Below, in pieces: positions 1 to 9,164 of a stretch of 64,000 nucleotides of DNA (positions are counted from its first letter, which is position 1; the number at the start of each line of letters is the position of its first letter). The notes beneath the pieces are model-generated. The model ran no database searches and had not been told where the DNA came from. It was given only the letters and a program-made list of their open reading frames with translations. Origin of the DNA: Naasia aerilata (GTDB lineage: Bacteria; Actinomycetota; Actinomycetes; Actinomycetales; Microbacteriaceae); contig NZ_AP027731.1 in the NCBI RefSeq assembly GCF_030296595.1, positions 1,674,001 to 1,738,000 on the forward strand, written 5' to 3'. The translations under genes were made by a program, and so were the position numbers.

Positions 1-3000
1 CATGCGCCGCCCGTGAGGGCGCTGCCCCAGCCGGAGCCGAGGACGCGGGCGAAGTCGTCGCTCGCGAGCGCCGCATCGGCCGGGGGCTGGACCACCGGCG
101 CGGTCACCGTGACGGTGCCCGTCGTGCTGGCGGTCGCGCCCTTGTCGTCGGTCACCGTGAGGGTCACCGTGTAGGTGCCCGCAGTGGCATAGGTGTGGCC
201 GGCCTTCGCTCCGGTGCCGGTGGCGCCGTCACCGAACGCCCAGGCGTACGAGGCGATCGTGCCGTCCGAGTCCGCGGATGCGGATCCGTCGACCGAGGCC
301 GTGAGGTCCGACGTGCTGCTCGTGAACGAGGCCGTGGGGGCGACGTTCGCCGGCGGAACCGGCGTGACGGGACCCTGCGGCGTGGTGCCGGGGGCGCCCG
401 CCCACAGGTCGTCGAAGGCGAACGTGATCCGGGTGGGCGTCGCGCTCGCGCTCAGGTAGCCCGCGATGCCGATGGAGCCGGCGGCCTGGAGGCCATCGGT
501 GCTGTCGGTCGTCGTGACCTGCCACGCGGTGGGCTCGGTGGTGCCCACCTTCCAGACCTTCGCCTGGATGGTGGTGGGCGAGGTGCCCGTCACCTGGACG
601 CGGACCTGGAGCCTGTCCCCGTTCCCGACCGTGAGGCCGGTCACGTTGACGGTCTTGAGGGTCGTGCCCGTGCGCTGCAGCTGCAGCTGGACGGCGCCGG
701 TGCTGGACACGATCGTCCGGGCCCGGTAGTCCTCAGTGCCGATGCGGCGGCCGAGGACCGACGCGTAGGCGCTGCCGGCGGTCGGGATCCCGGAGAGGCC
801 CACCGTCGTCGTCACCTCCGTGCTGGGCGAGGACACCGTGCCGAGGTAGGCGGTGCGGGTCGCGCCGGCATCGACGACGATCTTCGCCGCGCCGTCCACC
901 GAGTAGTTGGACGCGGTGCCGGACGTGGTCCAGGCGCCGCCGGTCTCCGCCGAGCCGAGCCCGCCGGTGACGGTGCGGCCGAAGCCGTCCTTCGCCAGGT
1001 CGGTGCCCGGAGCGGGAGCGGAGACGGTGACGTCGTGGCTGACGGTGCCGGTGGCGCCGTCGTCGTCCTTCACGGTGAGAGTCACCGTGTAGGTGCCTGC
1101 CGCGGCGTACGAGTGGGTCGCCGTCGTGCCGGTGGCCGTGCCGCCGTCGCCGAAGGTCCAGGCGTAGGAGGCCACGGTGCCGTCGGAGTCGCTCGACGCG
1201 CCGGCATCCGCCGTCACGACGAGGTCCTTCGGCGTCGCGGTGAACGCGGCGGTCGGGGCCACGTTGGCCGGCGTGACCGAGACGCTGCGCGTGGTCTGCG
1301 CGGTCGCCCCGTCGTCGTCGGTCACCGTGAGGGCGATCGTGTAGGTGCCGGCTGCGGCGTAGGTGTGCGCCGCGGTCTTCCCGGTCGCCGTGCCGCCGTC
1401 GCCGAACGTCCAGGCGTAGGAGGAGATGGTGCCGTCGCTGTCCGTGGACGCCGAGGCGTCGGTGGACACCGCAAGGTCCTGCGCGGCCGTCGTGAAGGAG
1501 GCGGTCGGCACCTTGTTCGGGACGGGAGCGAGACCGCTCGCCTGGTAGTGCTCGGCCACCGAGGTGGAGGAGAGGGCGTAGCTGTAGACGGCGGCCTCGT
1601 CGATGGTGCCGCGGAGGTAGGCGCTCGTGGAGCCCCACGTCGTGTCACCGCCGACTCGCCAGTAGCCCGTGTAGTTCTGGGCTCCGGTGACCGCGTTGCT
1701 GCCCTGCAGCACGCCGTCCACGTAGAGGCGCATGCCTCCGTTGGACTGGGCGGCCACCACGTAGTGCCAGGCGCCGTCGTTGTACGCGCTCGAGGTGGTG
1801 AGCACGTTCCGGACGTTCGTGTTGGTGCCGAAGACGAGCTTGCCGTCGTTCTGCATGTACACGTGGCGGTCGTAGTTGGCGGACGCGCCGGTCTTCGAGC
1901 TGCCGAAGCCGATGATCTTGCCACCGGTCGTCGTCGTCGTCTTGAACCAGGTCTCCAGCGAGTAGTTGGCCGGGTTGCTGACCGCCGTGCTGCTGCTGAC
2001 GAGGCCGTTGACGCCGTCGAACGACGCGGCAGGGTCGGACCCGATGCCCGCGACCTGCTTGGTCACACCGCCGCTGTAGCTGCCGGCGGAGTTCCGGCCG
2101 CTGTAGTCGGCGGCCGCCGAGGCGCCCACCATGTCGTTCAGGCGCCAGTAGTTCTCCGGGTGGTCCGCGAAGACCGCGGCCCCGTAGTTGTCGGTCGGCG
2201 CCGCCGGACCGGCCACCGTGCGGCCGGAGAGCGTGTAGTGGGTGCGGACCTGGTCGGCGGTCAGCGCGGCGCCGTAGACGGCGACGTCGTCGATGGAGCC
2301 ATTCAGGTAGTTCGCGCCGGCCCACGTCGAGTCGCCGCCGATGCGCCAGTAGCCGGTGTAGCCCTGGGCGAGGTAGATCTCCGGGCGGCTGCCCACGCGG
2401 AGGCCGTCGACATAGAGCGCCATGCCTTCGGTGCCGCTGAGGCTCGCCACCACGTGGTGCCACTGGCCGTTGTTGTAGCCGGTGCCGGTGTTGATGGTCT
2501 GCACGTTGCCCGGGTAGACCCCGAAGAAGATGCGGCCGGAGGCGTCGAGGTAGATGTGCCGGTCGTAGCTGGTCGAGTTGCCGGTCTTCGCGTTGCCGAA
2601 TCCGACGACCTTGCCGCCGACGGTGCTGGTCGTCTTGAACCAGGCCTCGATGGCGAAGTTGCCGGCTCCCTGCTCAGCGGTCTGCGCCGCCACGAGGCCG
2701 TTGCCGTCGCCCGAGAAGGCGGCTGCGGTATTGCTGTCGCCGCTGATCGCGCCGGACTGGCCGAGGGCCACACCGGTGCCGGCGACGGCGTCGTTGTTGC
2801 CGGCCCAGTCGGACACGGCGGTCCCGGAGGACTCGCCCATCCGCCAGAAGTCCTTGGCGCCGTCGTTCAGCACGGCGGCGGCGTAGTTGCTCAGCGTGCC
2901 GCTCGAGGAGACGGTAATGCTCACCTGGTCGCCCCACGCGACGTTGCCGTACGGGTCCTCGACGCGCAGGCGGTAGGTGTGCGTGCTGCCGGGGGCCACG

Positions 3001-4556
3001 GTGGAGTCCGTGTAGGCCATGTTGGGCCGGTCGAACCACGCTCGCGAGCCCACGGTGGTCGTGTAGATCGGCGACGCGTTGACGCCGTCACGGATGAGCT
3101 TGTAGGTGAGGAACTGGTTGTCGCGGTCGTAGTTGGCGAGCCAGCTGACGCGCACCATGCCGGAGGCGAGCGACTTCACGGTCGGCACGTAGCTGCTGCC
3201 GCCGAGGCGCGGGCCGTCGTCGTTGGGAGCGATGGCCTTGGTGGCGAAGCGCACGAGGCCCTGCTGGCCCTTGTTGTTGACCTTGGTGAACTCGCCGCCG
3301 TAGAGGACGTAGTCGCCGCCGGCGGCGACGCTCCACGGGCCCTGGCCCTGGCCGGTCACGGTGCCGGTGTTGAAGTCCGGCCACCAGTTCAGCAGGTCGG
3401 GCGCCGGGGTGCCCTCCCAGCTCGCGTAGCCGAGGGTGTTGCCGCCGTTCACGTTGCCGTTCCAGGCGGTGGTGAAGGCGAGGCCGCGCTGGAAGGTCCA
3501 GTCGGGGTCGGTCTGCGGGAAGCCGCCGACGTTGGAGCAGTAGTGGGGGTGGCCGGCGATGTAGAGCACGCCGTTGCTGACCGCGGACGAGTAGGTGTCG
3601 CCGTGGCAGTCCTCGAGCCACACGAGGTTGCCGTTCCAGTCCATCCGGAAGGCGCCTTCCGCGTTGCCGGTGCCGCCGAAGTTGTAGGCGGTGCCGTACA
3701 CGCTGCTGGTGTCGGTGGTCAGGCTCCAGATCGCGGCCTTCTGGCCGGCGTTGCGGACGCGGCTGTTCGCGGCCCAGGCGAGGGATGTGCCGGAGGTGGA
3801 GTCCACGGCGCCCATGCCGAAGCCCGGGTTGCCCGAGCCGTTGAGGGTCGTGAAGCTGCCGGCGTAGAGCACCTTCGAGGCGTCAGGGGAGACGGCGAGG
3901 GCGTAGGGCCGGCCGCCCTCGAGCACCGGGGCGAAGGGCAGGACCGCCCCGTCCGCGGCGTTGAGCGCGGCGCCGCGGGTGCGGGTGACCTTGCTGACCG
4001 TGGTGAAGTTGCCGCCGACGAAGACGGTGCTGCCGACCGCCTTGATGGCCTCGACGACGGTGTTGAAGGACGGGGCGAACCCGTTGATCACCGCGCCGGT
4101 GGTGGGGTCCACCGCGGCCATGCGATTGCGGTTCACGCCGTTGACGGTCGTGAAGCTGCCGCCGAGGTAGATCCGCTTGCCGTCGGGGGAGACGGCGATC
4201 GTCTTCACCTCGGCGTTGGTGTCCGCCACGAAGCTCGAGATGAGCTCGCCGGTCTTGAGGTTGTAGGCCAGCACGTTCGCGCGCGGCGTCGTGTTGACGC
4301 CTGCGGCGGCGCCGGCCGGACGCGCGGTGGCGAAGCTGCCGCCGACGTAGACCGTGTTGCCGACGACGAGCTGAGTCCACACGACCCCGTCGATCTGCAC
4401 GGTGGGCAGCGGGTCGGTCGACACGGTGTCGACGACTCCCGCCGCGGGGGCGGTGTCGGCGTAGGCCGGCGAGACCGCGAAGAGGCCGCCGGCGACGACG
4501 GCGACGGCGGTGAAAGCGGACAGAGCGCGCCAGGGCGCACGGGAAGAAAGGGCCAC
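1..4556 (-). CDS. Secreted LamG/PKD multidomain surface protein (C-terminus beyond window)
   Basis: Open from a GTG at 4556 to the window edge in one frame (at least 1,518 codons). The N-terminus has basic residues, a hydrophobic core and a SPAYA-DT cleavage-like site. About 450 residues of propeller-like repeats (VGGSFTTVNG, VGGNFTTVSK) follow, resembling delta-60 or WD-type beta-propellers. Then come a fibronectin-like stretch, two LamG-like domains (DFWRMGES, ENYWRLND), two PKD domains (AYTWTFGDG-type cores), a roughly 200-residue beta-sandwich module beginning KDGFGRT, another PKD, and the start of a second module (ASDDFARV). That module recurs at the C-termini of the CotH and metallophosphoesterase proteins in this window. 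It is probably an extracellular carbohydrate-binding or adhesive protein; no catalytic site is evident. AAAGG seven bases before GTG supports the start, and the leader carries TACCC-loop hairpins. Confidence 0.85.
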   Translation of the reverse strand, partial: MALSSRAPWRALSAFTAVAVVAGGLFAVSPAYADTAPAAGVVDTVSTDPLPTVQIDGVVWTQLVVGNTVYVGGSFATARPAGAAAGVNTTPRANVLAYNLKTGELISSFVADTNAEVKTIAVSPDGKRIYLGGSFTTVNGVNRNRMAAVDPTTGAVINGFAPSFNTVVEAIKAVGSTVFVGGNFTTVSKVTRTRGAALNAADGAVLPFAPVLEGGRPYALAVSPDASKVLYAGSFTTLNGSGNPGFGMGAVDSTSGTSLAWAANSRVRNAGQKAAIWSLTTDTSSVYGTAYNFGGTGNAEGAFRMDWNGNLVWLEDCHGDTYSSAVSNGVLYIAGHPHYCSNVGGFPQTDPDWTFQRGLAFTTAWNGNVNGGNTLGYASWEGTPAPDLLNWWPDFNTGTVTGQGQGPWSVAAGGDYVLYGGEFTKVNNKGQQGLVRFATKAIAPNDDGPRLGGSSYVPTVKSLASGMVRVSWLANYDRDNQFLTYKLIRDGVNASPIYTTTVGSRAWFDRPNMAYTDSTVAPGSTHTYRLRVEDPYGNVAWGDQVSITVSSSGTLSNYAAAVLNDGAKDFWRMGESSGTAVSDWAGNNDAVAGTGVALGQSGAISGDSNTAAAFSGDGNGLVAAQTAEQGAGNFAIEAWFKTTSTVGGKVVGFGNAKTGNSTSYDRHIYLDASGRIFFGVYPGNVQTINTGTGYNNGQWHHVVASLSGTEGMALYVDGLRVGSRPEIYLAQGYTGYWRIGGDSTWAGANYLNGSIDDVAVYGAALTADQVRTHYTLSGRTVAGPAAPTDNYGAAVFADHPENYWRLNDMVGASAAADYSGRNSAGSYSGGVTKQVAGIGSDPAASFDGVNGLVSSSTAVSNPANYSLETWFKTTTTTGGKIIGFGSSKTGASANYDRHVYMQNDGKLVFGTNTNVRNVLTTSSAYNDGAWHYVVAAQSNGGMRLYVDGVLQGSNAVTGAQNYTGYWRVGGDTTWGSTSAYLRGTIDEAAVYSYALSSTSVAEHYQASGLAPVPNKVPTASFTTAAQDLAVSTDASASTDSDGTISSYAWTFGDGGTATGKTAAHTYAAAGTYTIALTVTDDDGATAQTTRSVSVTPANVAPTAAFTATPKDLVVTADAGASSDSDGTVASYAWTFGDGGTATGTTATHSYAAAGTYTVTLTVKDDDGATGTVSHDVTVSAPAPGTDLAKDGFGRTVTGGLGSAETGGAWTTSGTASNYSVDGAAKIVVDAGATRTAYLGTVSSPSTEVTTTVGLSGIPTAGSAYASVLGRRIGTEDYRARTIVSSTGAVQLQLQRTGTTLKTVNVTGLTVGNGDRLQVRVQVTGTSPTTIQAKVWKVGTTEPTAWQVTTTDSTDGLQAAGSIGIAGYLSASATPTRITFAFDDLWAGAPGTTPQGPVTPVPPANVAPTASFTSSTSDLTASVDGSASADSDGTIASYAWAFGDGATGTGAKAGHTYATAGTYTVTLTVTDDKGATASTTGTVTVTAPVVQPPADAALASDDFARVLGSGWGSALTGGA

Positions 4557-4601
4557 GGGTAAGCCTTTGTGCTCGGGTAAGCCGGCGCTCGGGTAAACGC
4601 C
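4551..4601 (-). promoter_or_regulatory. TACCC-loop hairpin array in leader of the LamG protein gene
   Basis: Read on the minus strand, three small hairpins follow each other. The first (4601-4584) has GGCG/CGCC arms around TTTACCCGAG. The second (4582-4571) has GC/GC arms around TTACCCGA. The third (4565-4551) has GGC/GCC arms around TTACCCGTG, and its loop contains the GTG start codon. The loop core matches the other arrays in the window while the stem bases differ. An RNA element is inferred; the structures were read by eye. Confidence 0.6.
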
Positions 4602-4638
4602 GTGGTCCGAGTCAAGCGGTCCACGTGGGGTACAGGTC

Positions 4639-4658
4639 AGTCCCCAATGTGGGGGACT
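4639..4658 (-). terminator. Hairpin downstream of the membrane-anchored protein gene at 4672-5358
   Basis: A perfect 7-bp inverted repeat, AGTCCCC/GGGGACT with a 6-base loop, lies 13 bases after the stop codon of the upstream minus-strand gene. There is no clear T-run, so termination is inferred from position. Confidence 0.45.
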
Positions 4659-4671
4659 CCCTGTAGGAGGG

Positions 4672-5358
4672 TCAGCGGGGAGCCGGACCCGAGAACGCGA
4701 TCACCGGGTCGTCGACGGTCGTGAAGACCGTGAGCCGGACCTGGTCGCGCCCGTCGGTGGGCACGTTGAACGTGTACGTGCCGGAGACGGTGGAGTTCGC
4801 GGCGACCTCGCCCGGGACCGGGGAGGTGTCCGACTCGTTGAGCTCAACCGCGGGCGTCTTGTCCGCGCCGTAGTCGACGTTGATCGCGACGTCGCGCAGC
4901 GAGATGGCCGCACCGGTGTTGTTGACGAACTCGACGACGAAGCGGAGCGACGGGCCGGCGATCTCGCCCGGCTCGTCGGCGTTGCCCTGGACGGCGTCCA
5001 GAGCGGAGACGCGGATGACGAGGCCGGCGGCTGCGACCGGCTGGTCCTGGTAGCCGACGTCGATGGTGTCGTCCGAGTCGAGGGCCGGGTCGGGCGCGTC
5101 GCTGGGCGGCGGTGCCGTCGGCGTGATGGTTCCGGTGGGCTCCGGCGTGGGAGTCGCGCTCGCACTCGCGCTCGGCGACGGGGAGCTGCTGGCCGACGGA
5201 CTGCCGGAGGCGCCGGGCGTCGGCGACTTCGGCGATGCGACGGCCCAGATGCCGACGGCGAGAAGGGCGAGGACGACGATGCCGCCGAGCACCCCGAGGA
5301 TCAGCCGCGTGCGACGGCGCTTCGGGTCGGTCGGGTCGGGCGTTTCGTCGGTGGTCAC
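4672..5358 (-). CDS. Membrane-anchored protein with Ser/Pro/Thr-rich stalk and DUF4352-like domain
   Basis: 228 residues from a GTG. A short basic cytoplasmic start (PKRRRTR) is followed by one transmembrane helix (about residues 20-42), a Ser/Pro/Thr/Ala-rich stalk (about 45-95), and an all-beta-looking extracellular domain of about 130 residues (LRFVVEFVNNTGAAISLRD, then NVPTDGRDQVRLTVF). That core resembles DUF4352-type immunoglobulin-like telomeric/lipoprotein domains, but I cannot assign a function. It sits between the LamG protein and the first beta-helix protein on the same strand, which suggests a role at the cell surface. Confidence 0.7.
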   Translation of the reverse strand: MTTDETPDPTDPKRRRTRLILGVLGGIVVLALLAVGIWAVASPKSPTPGASGSPSASSSPSPSASASATPTPEPTGTITPTAPPPSDAPDPALDSDDTIDVGYQDQPVAAAGLVIRVSALDAVQGNADEPGEIAGPSLRFVVEFVNNTGAAISLRDVAINVDYGADKTPAVELNESDTSPVPGEVAANSTVSGTYTFNVPTDGRDQVRLTVFTTVDDPVIAFSGPAPR

Positions 5359-5451
5359 GATGCTCTTCTCTTCGGGCAGGAGTGCGGCAACTCTACCGGG
5401 GACGTAATCCCTGGTCTGGCCCGCAAGAGGGGCCGCGCCCGTGCCGCGGGC

Positions 5452-6345
5452 TCACGCTCCGCGGCGCACGGTGACCGCCTCCCCGTTCGTGAACCGGTTG
5501 TGGGCGAGCGCGATCTGGGTGCTGGGCGGGGAGATGATCGCGCAGTCGGCGAGGCGCTGCGACCGGCCGAAGACGTTGTTCTCGACCGTCACGCCGGCGA
5601 TCGGACCGTAGTCGCCGAGGGAGACGTTGATGCTGCACCAGCCGCCGTTCGCGCGGTTGTGCACGAACGTGACGTCGGAGACGACTCCCCGATCCTGCGT
5701 GATCTGCACCACCGCGTTGTGGGCGCCGCTCAGACGGCTCTTCTCGACCGTGATGCGCGAGCCGATCTGGATCTGCACGTTGTCGTCATGGCTCGGTCCG
5801 TTGTCGTGCGTCGGGTCGTTCTCATAGTGCAGGTTGGCGTGCAGCCATGACCCGGTGACCGTGACGTCGTCGCCGACCACGTGCACCTGGTCGATGACGT
5901 CGTGGATGTCGACCGCCTGAAGGGTGAAGTGGGAGCCCATGATGCCGTTCACATAGGGGGAGGGGACGGCGGCGTAGACCTCCGTGTTGATCACCTTCAG
6001 CCCCGGCTGGCCCTCCATCGCATCGATGAGGCCCTCTCGGCTCCCGGAGTCGGCCCCGCGCACCACCGAGTTGCGGATCGTCACGTCCGGGGCGCGGACG
6101 ATGATCCGACCGTGCACGTCGACTCCATCGACGACCGTCCCTGCCTCCGTGATCTCGATGTCGCCGTTCACGGTCCGGAGGCTCGTTCCCGGCGGGACCC
6201 CGGTCAGGTCGGCCCAGGTCTTCGGCCGCGGCGGCATGGAGACGAACACGACGGCGACCACGACGGCGACGACCGCGACGATGCCGCCCACGACGAAGAG
6301 GCGCGTGCGGGCGAGCCGCCTCGCCTGCTCCTCGTCGTCCGCCAC
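5452..6345 (-). CDS. Membrane-anchored parallel beta-helix protein 1 (shortest stalk)
   Basis: 297 residues, intact, GTG start with AAGGGG upstream. One transmembrane helix (residues about 16-36) is followed after some 20 residues by a right-handed parallel beta-helix head (about 57-297). Diagnostic strings are VDGVDVHGRIIV, VTIRNSVVRG, VNGIMGSHFTL, HDVIDQV, SWLHANLHYENDP, GPSHDDNVQI and ITQDRGVVSDV. The same head occurs in the genes at 6517, 8984 and 10944. Such folds are common in polysaccharide lyases and hydrolases; the conserved SHDDN motif could be a catalytic or metal site, but no activity can be assigned. It is divergent from the second copy across a 171-base gap. Confidence 0.85.
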   Translation of the reverse strand: MADDEEQARRLARTRLFVVGGIVAVVAVVVAVVFVSMPPRPKTWADLTGVPPGTSLRTVNGDIEITEAGTVVDGVDVHGRIIVRAPDVTIRNSVVRGADSGSREGLIDAMEGQPGLKVINTEVYAAVPSPYVNGIMGSHFTLQAVDIHDVIDQVHVVGDDVTVTGSWLHANLHYENDPTHDNGPSHDDNVQIQIGSRITVEKSRLSGAHNAVVQITQDRGVVSDVTFVHNRANGGWCSINVSLGDYGPIAGVTVENNVFGRSQRLADCAIISPPSTQIALAHNRFTNGEAVTVRRGA

Positions 6346-6418
6346 GGTGCCCCTTCGGTCGTCCTGGGATGCTAGCCGCGATCAGGCCATACGGAGACTC
6401 GCCCCTAGAAAGAGGGAG

Positions 6419-6447
6419 TTCTGGTCGGGCGTTTCCGCAGGTAAAGT
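6419..6447 (+). promoter_or_regulatory. Candidate promoter of beta-helix gene 2
   Basis: A -35-like ttctgg (6419-6424) and a -10-like taaagt (6442-6447) are separated by 17 bases. The predicted transcription start is about 6454, one or two bases before the first TACCC-loop hairpin. This is read from sequence only. Confidence 0.4.
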
Positions 6448-6455
6448 GACGCCAC

Positions 6456-6495
6456 CGGTTACCCGACCGTCGTGCGAGTCCGTGCACCCGACACG
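6456..6495 (+). promoter_or_regulatory. TACCC-loop hairpins in leader of beta-helix gene 2
   Basis: Two short hairpins on the plus strand: CGG/CCG closing TTACCCGA (6456-6469) and CGTG/CACG closing the variant loop CACCCGA (6481-6495). The leader ends with ACCCGAG followed by CCTCCCATG, which resembles the end of the CotH gene leaders. It belongs to the same family as the arrays at 4551, 14426, 20212, 38403 and 43216. Confidence 0.6.
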
Positions 6496-6516
6496 TCCGC
6501 CACCCGAGAGCCTCCC

Positions 6517-7538
6517 ATGTCCAGTCATCCTGAAGGCGTTCCCTCCGGCCCATTGCGCTGGTGGAGCGGCCTCACCCGCGCGCTCAAGCGGCGCCATGTG
6601 CGCAAGGCGATCGGCCGATGGGCGATCTTCGCCGCCGTCGTCGCCGTGGTCTCGGCCACCATCATCGCCCTCACCGCGATCGACCGGATCAACAAGGATC
6701 CGAGTGCCGCCGCCCCCGTTCCGGTTCCGTCGCAGAGCGCTCTGGCGACGGGGGCCCGACCGGCGGCGACCAGGACCCGATGACGGCCGGCGTCCCCAAG
6801 GGCTTGTACCTGAAGCCGGTCTTCCACGACTTGAAGATCACGAAGGACGGCACGGTCGTCGAGGGCCTCGACGTGCACGGCCGCATCATCATCAAGGCCA
6901 ACAACGTGACCATCCGCAACACGATGGTCCGCGGCTCCGACACCGGCAGCCGTAACGGCCTCATCGACATGACGCGCGACTTCACCGGTCTCGTCGTCGA
7001 GGACTCGGAGATCTTCGCGACCGTCGAGTCCTACTGGGTGAACGGCATCATCGGCGACCACTACACGCTGCGGCACGTGAACATCCACAACGTGATCGAC
7101 CAGGCCCAGATCACCGGGGATGACGTCACCATCGAGGACAGCTGGTTCCACGACAACCTGCACTACGAGAACGACCCGAACCAGGACGGCACCCCGAGCC
7201 ACGACGACAGCGTCGAGATGTTCGGCGGCAAGAACGTCGTGATCCGCAACAACGTCCTCGACGACGTCTGGAACGCGAACCTGCAGCTCAGCCAGGTGCT
7301 CGGCGTCATCTCGGACGTGACCTTCGAGGGCAACCGGGTCAACACCGGCTTCTGCAGCATCAACCTCTCGCAGAAGAAGCTCCCGCCGATCGAGCGCATC
7401 GTGATCAAGGACAACACCTTCGGTCAGGACACCCGCCACCCCAACTGCGCGATCCTCCGGCCGAGCACGACGGAGCCGATCATGGAGAACAACGTCTACG
7501 TGGACGGCACCCCGGTGACGGGCTTCGTCCCCGGTTGA
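6517..7538 (+). CDS. Membrane-anchored parallel beta-helix protein 2 (frameshifted)
   Basis: ATG at 6517. The first frame gives a basic cytoplasmic segment (ALKRRHVRKA), a transmembrane helix (about residues 34-55) and a Pro/Ala linker. It then leaves the coding frame at the G run 6750-6754, where one extra G restores ATGGPTGGDQ and the beta-helix head. Restored length is 340 residues, with the head from about residue 102. The head carries VEGLDVHGRIII, NVTIRNTMVRG, SHDDSVEM and FCSINLS, collinear with its three paralogues. It ends just before a strong hairpin terminator. The frameshift is most likely a sequencing error because both parts are conserved. Function unknown; surface polysaccharide processing or binding is plausible. 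Confidence 0.8.
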
Positions 7539-7552
7539 TCCGCAGACCACGA

Positions 7553-7588
7553 GGAAGGGCGCGGAGGCTACGGCCTCCGCGCCCTTCC
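7553..7588 (+). terminator. Strong terminator hairpin after beta-helix gene 2
   Basis: A perfect 16-bp inverted repeat (7553-7568 with 7573-7588) has a 4-base TACG loop and is followed by CCTTTCT. It starts 14 bases past the stop codon. Confidence 0.8.
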
Positions 7589-7627
7589 CCTTTCTGCACC
7601 CGGCGGCGCCCAGCGCGCCCCGCGACG

Positions 7628-7697
7628 CCGAGCGCGGCTCGTGACGACGAACGCGGTCCGTACTCAGGGCGCGTTCGTCGGTACGGCCCGCGCTCGG
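7628..7697. repeat. Nested inverted repeat between convergent beta-helix genes
   Basis: The outer arms CCGAGCGCGG (7628-7637) and CCGCGCTCGG (7688-7697) enclose inner arms GACGAACGCG (7646-7655) and CGCGTTCGTC (7670-7679). It lies between the convergent genes ending at 7538 and 7714, so it is probably a terminator for the minus-strand gene. Confidence 0.6.
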
Positions 7698-7713
7698 TGG
7701 CCCCGCCGGCGGG

Positions 7714-8984
7714 TCAGCCGTTCTTCACCGTCACCAGGGCGCCGTCGTCGAAGCTGTTGCCGCCCAGCGCGACGCTCGTGCTCGTCGGCCCCACGACCGC
7801 GCAGTGGCTGATGCTCCCGCTCAAGCCGAAGCTGTTGTCGGTCACGGAGATGCCGGCGATCGAGCCCTGCCCCTTCTCCGAGATGTTGATCATGCAGTCG
7901 CCGTTGTCCATGCGGTTGCCGGCGATGCGCACGTTCGAGACGCGGGACCGGTCCTGCGTGATCTGGATCGCCGAGTTGGTCGCGTCGGTCATCGTGTTGC
8001 CCGTGATGCTGATGCCGTCGCCGCCGATGATCTCGATGTTGTCGGCGTGCGAGCCGTCGCTGTGGTCGGGGTCGTCGGCGTACCAGACGTTGCCGTGGAG
8101 CCAGGAGTCGGCCACGACGACGCTGCCGCCGACGATGCTCACCTGGTCGACGGTGTTGTGGATGTTCACGCGGTAGAGCTCGAAGTTCCACCCCATGATC
8201 CCGTTCACGGTCCAGTTCGGGTTGGTCGCCGCGATCTCAGTGTCGTAGATGCGGAGGCCCGGGGATCCGGACATGTTGTCGACGAGACCGTACTTGCTGC
8301 CGGAATCGAGCCCGCGGACGATCGAGTTGCTGATGGTGACGTTCGCCGCCTTGACGATGATGCGGCCGTGCACGTCGAGGGCGTCGAGCACCGATCCGAC
8401 CTGGGTGACGGTGATGTCACCATTCACGACGGTCCGTGCGATGTCCGGCGCACCCGCGTCGAACGCCGATCGGCCCCCGCCGGACGAGCCGGACCCACCG
8501 GAACCGTCGGAGCCACCGGACCCCGACTCCCCGGAACCTGACCCGCTGGAACCCGACGCGCCTGCCGCCGCCGCGGTCGCGGCCGCCGCCTGGGCCGCCT
8601 GCTCCGCAGCGACCCGAGCCGCCTCCTCGGCCGCCTTCCGCTCGGCGAGCTCGCGGGCCGCAGCCTGTTCGGCGCGCCAGGTCTCCTGCTTCTGCTTCTG
8701 GCGCTCGGCGGAGCGCAGCACGGCAGCGGCATGCTGGTCGATTCCCACGGCGATCGAGTTCGAGGACGGGAGCGCGAGCGTGCTCGACGCGAGCACCAGG
8801 TCCCCCGAGGCGCGCCCCCGTCGGTCCCTGCGAGCGCGGAGGAGGGGGCGGCGAATGCGGCCACCGCGAGACCGACCGCTCCGAGCGCCGCGATGCCGCG
8901 GACCGCCGGGATCCGCATTGCTCCGCGGGTCCGGCCCTTCCGGCGGCTCGCGGGCTGCGTCTTCTTCAGGTTGTCGCTGGGCAC
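7714..8984 (-). CDS. Membrane-anchored parallel beta-helix protein 3 with coiled-coil stalk (frameshifted)
   Basis: The GTG at 8984 gives a lysine/arginine-rich start, a hydrophobic segment (IAALGAVGLAVAAFA) and then leaves frame at the C run 8815-8819; one added base restores RASGDLVLASS. Restored length is 423 residues. A long Ala/Glu/Gln/Arg helical stalk (RQKQKQETWRAEQAAARELA onward) and a Ser/Gly-rich linker precede the beta-helix head at about residue 183. Head motifs are LDALDVHGRIIV, GLVDNMSG, NWTVNGIMGWNFEL, GSHADNIEI and CMINISEKG, closest to paralogue 4. The stalk looks like a coiled coil that holds the head away from the membrane. The frameshift is probably a sequencing error. Confidence 0.8.
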
Positions 8985-9073
8985 GGGGAGCCACCCTAGG
9001 TCAGATCGAAACGCTTCCTCTTCAGGTTCATCCACGGGGTTAGGGTCGCCGCCCACCGTTGCTGACGGAAAGA

Positions 9074-9112
9074 CGAGGGGCGCGGAGGCGGTGCTCGCCT
9101 CCGCGCCCCTCG
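9074..9112 (-). terminator. Terminator hairpin after beta-helix gene 4
   Basis: A perfect 17-bp inverted repeat (9074-9090 with 9096-9112) and a 5-base loop lie 53 bases beyond the stop of the minus-strand gene ending at 9165. On that strand it is followed by TCTTTCC. Confidence 0.75.
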
Positions 9113-9164
9113 CGCGATTCCCCTTGTTCCGGCCGCTCGCGCGGCCCGCACGGGCGGTCTCCGG

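Noticed and set aside
195..4562. A 1,455-codon open frame on the plus strand
   Set aside because: It is Arg/Gly/Ala-rich, low in other residues and lies exactly antisense to the recognisable LamG/PKD gene; long empty frames opposite genes are normal at this GC content.
6750..6754. Phase variation at G5 runs
   Set aside because: The same error type affects housekeeping genes such as manA and an RDD gene, and the runs are short; sequencing error is simpler.
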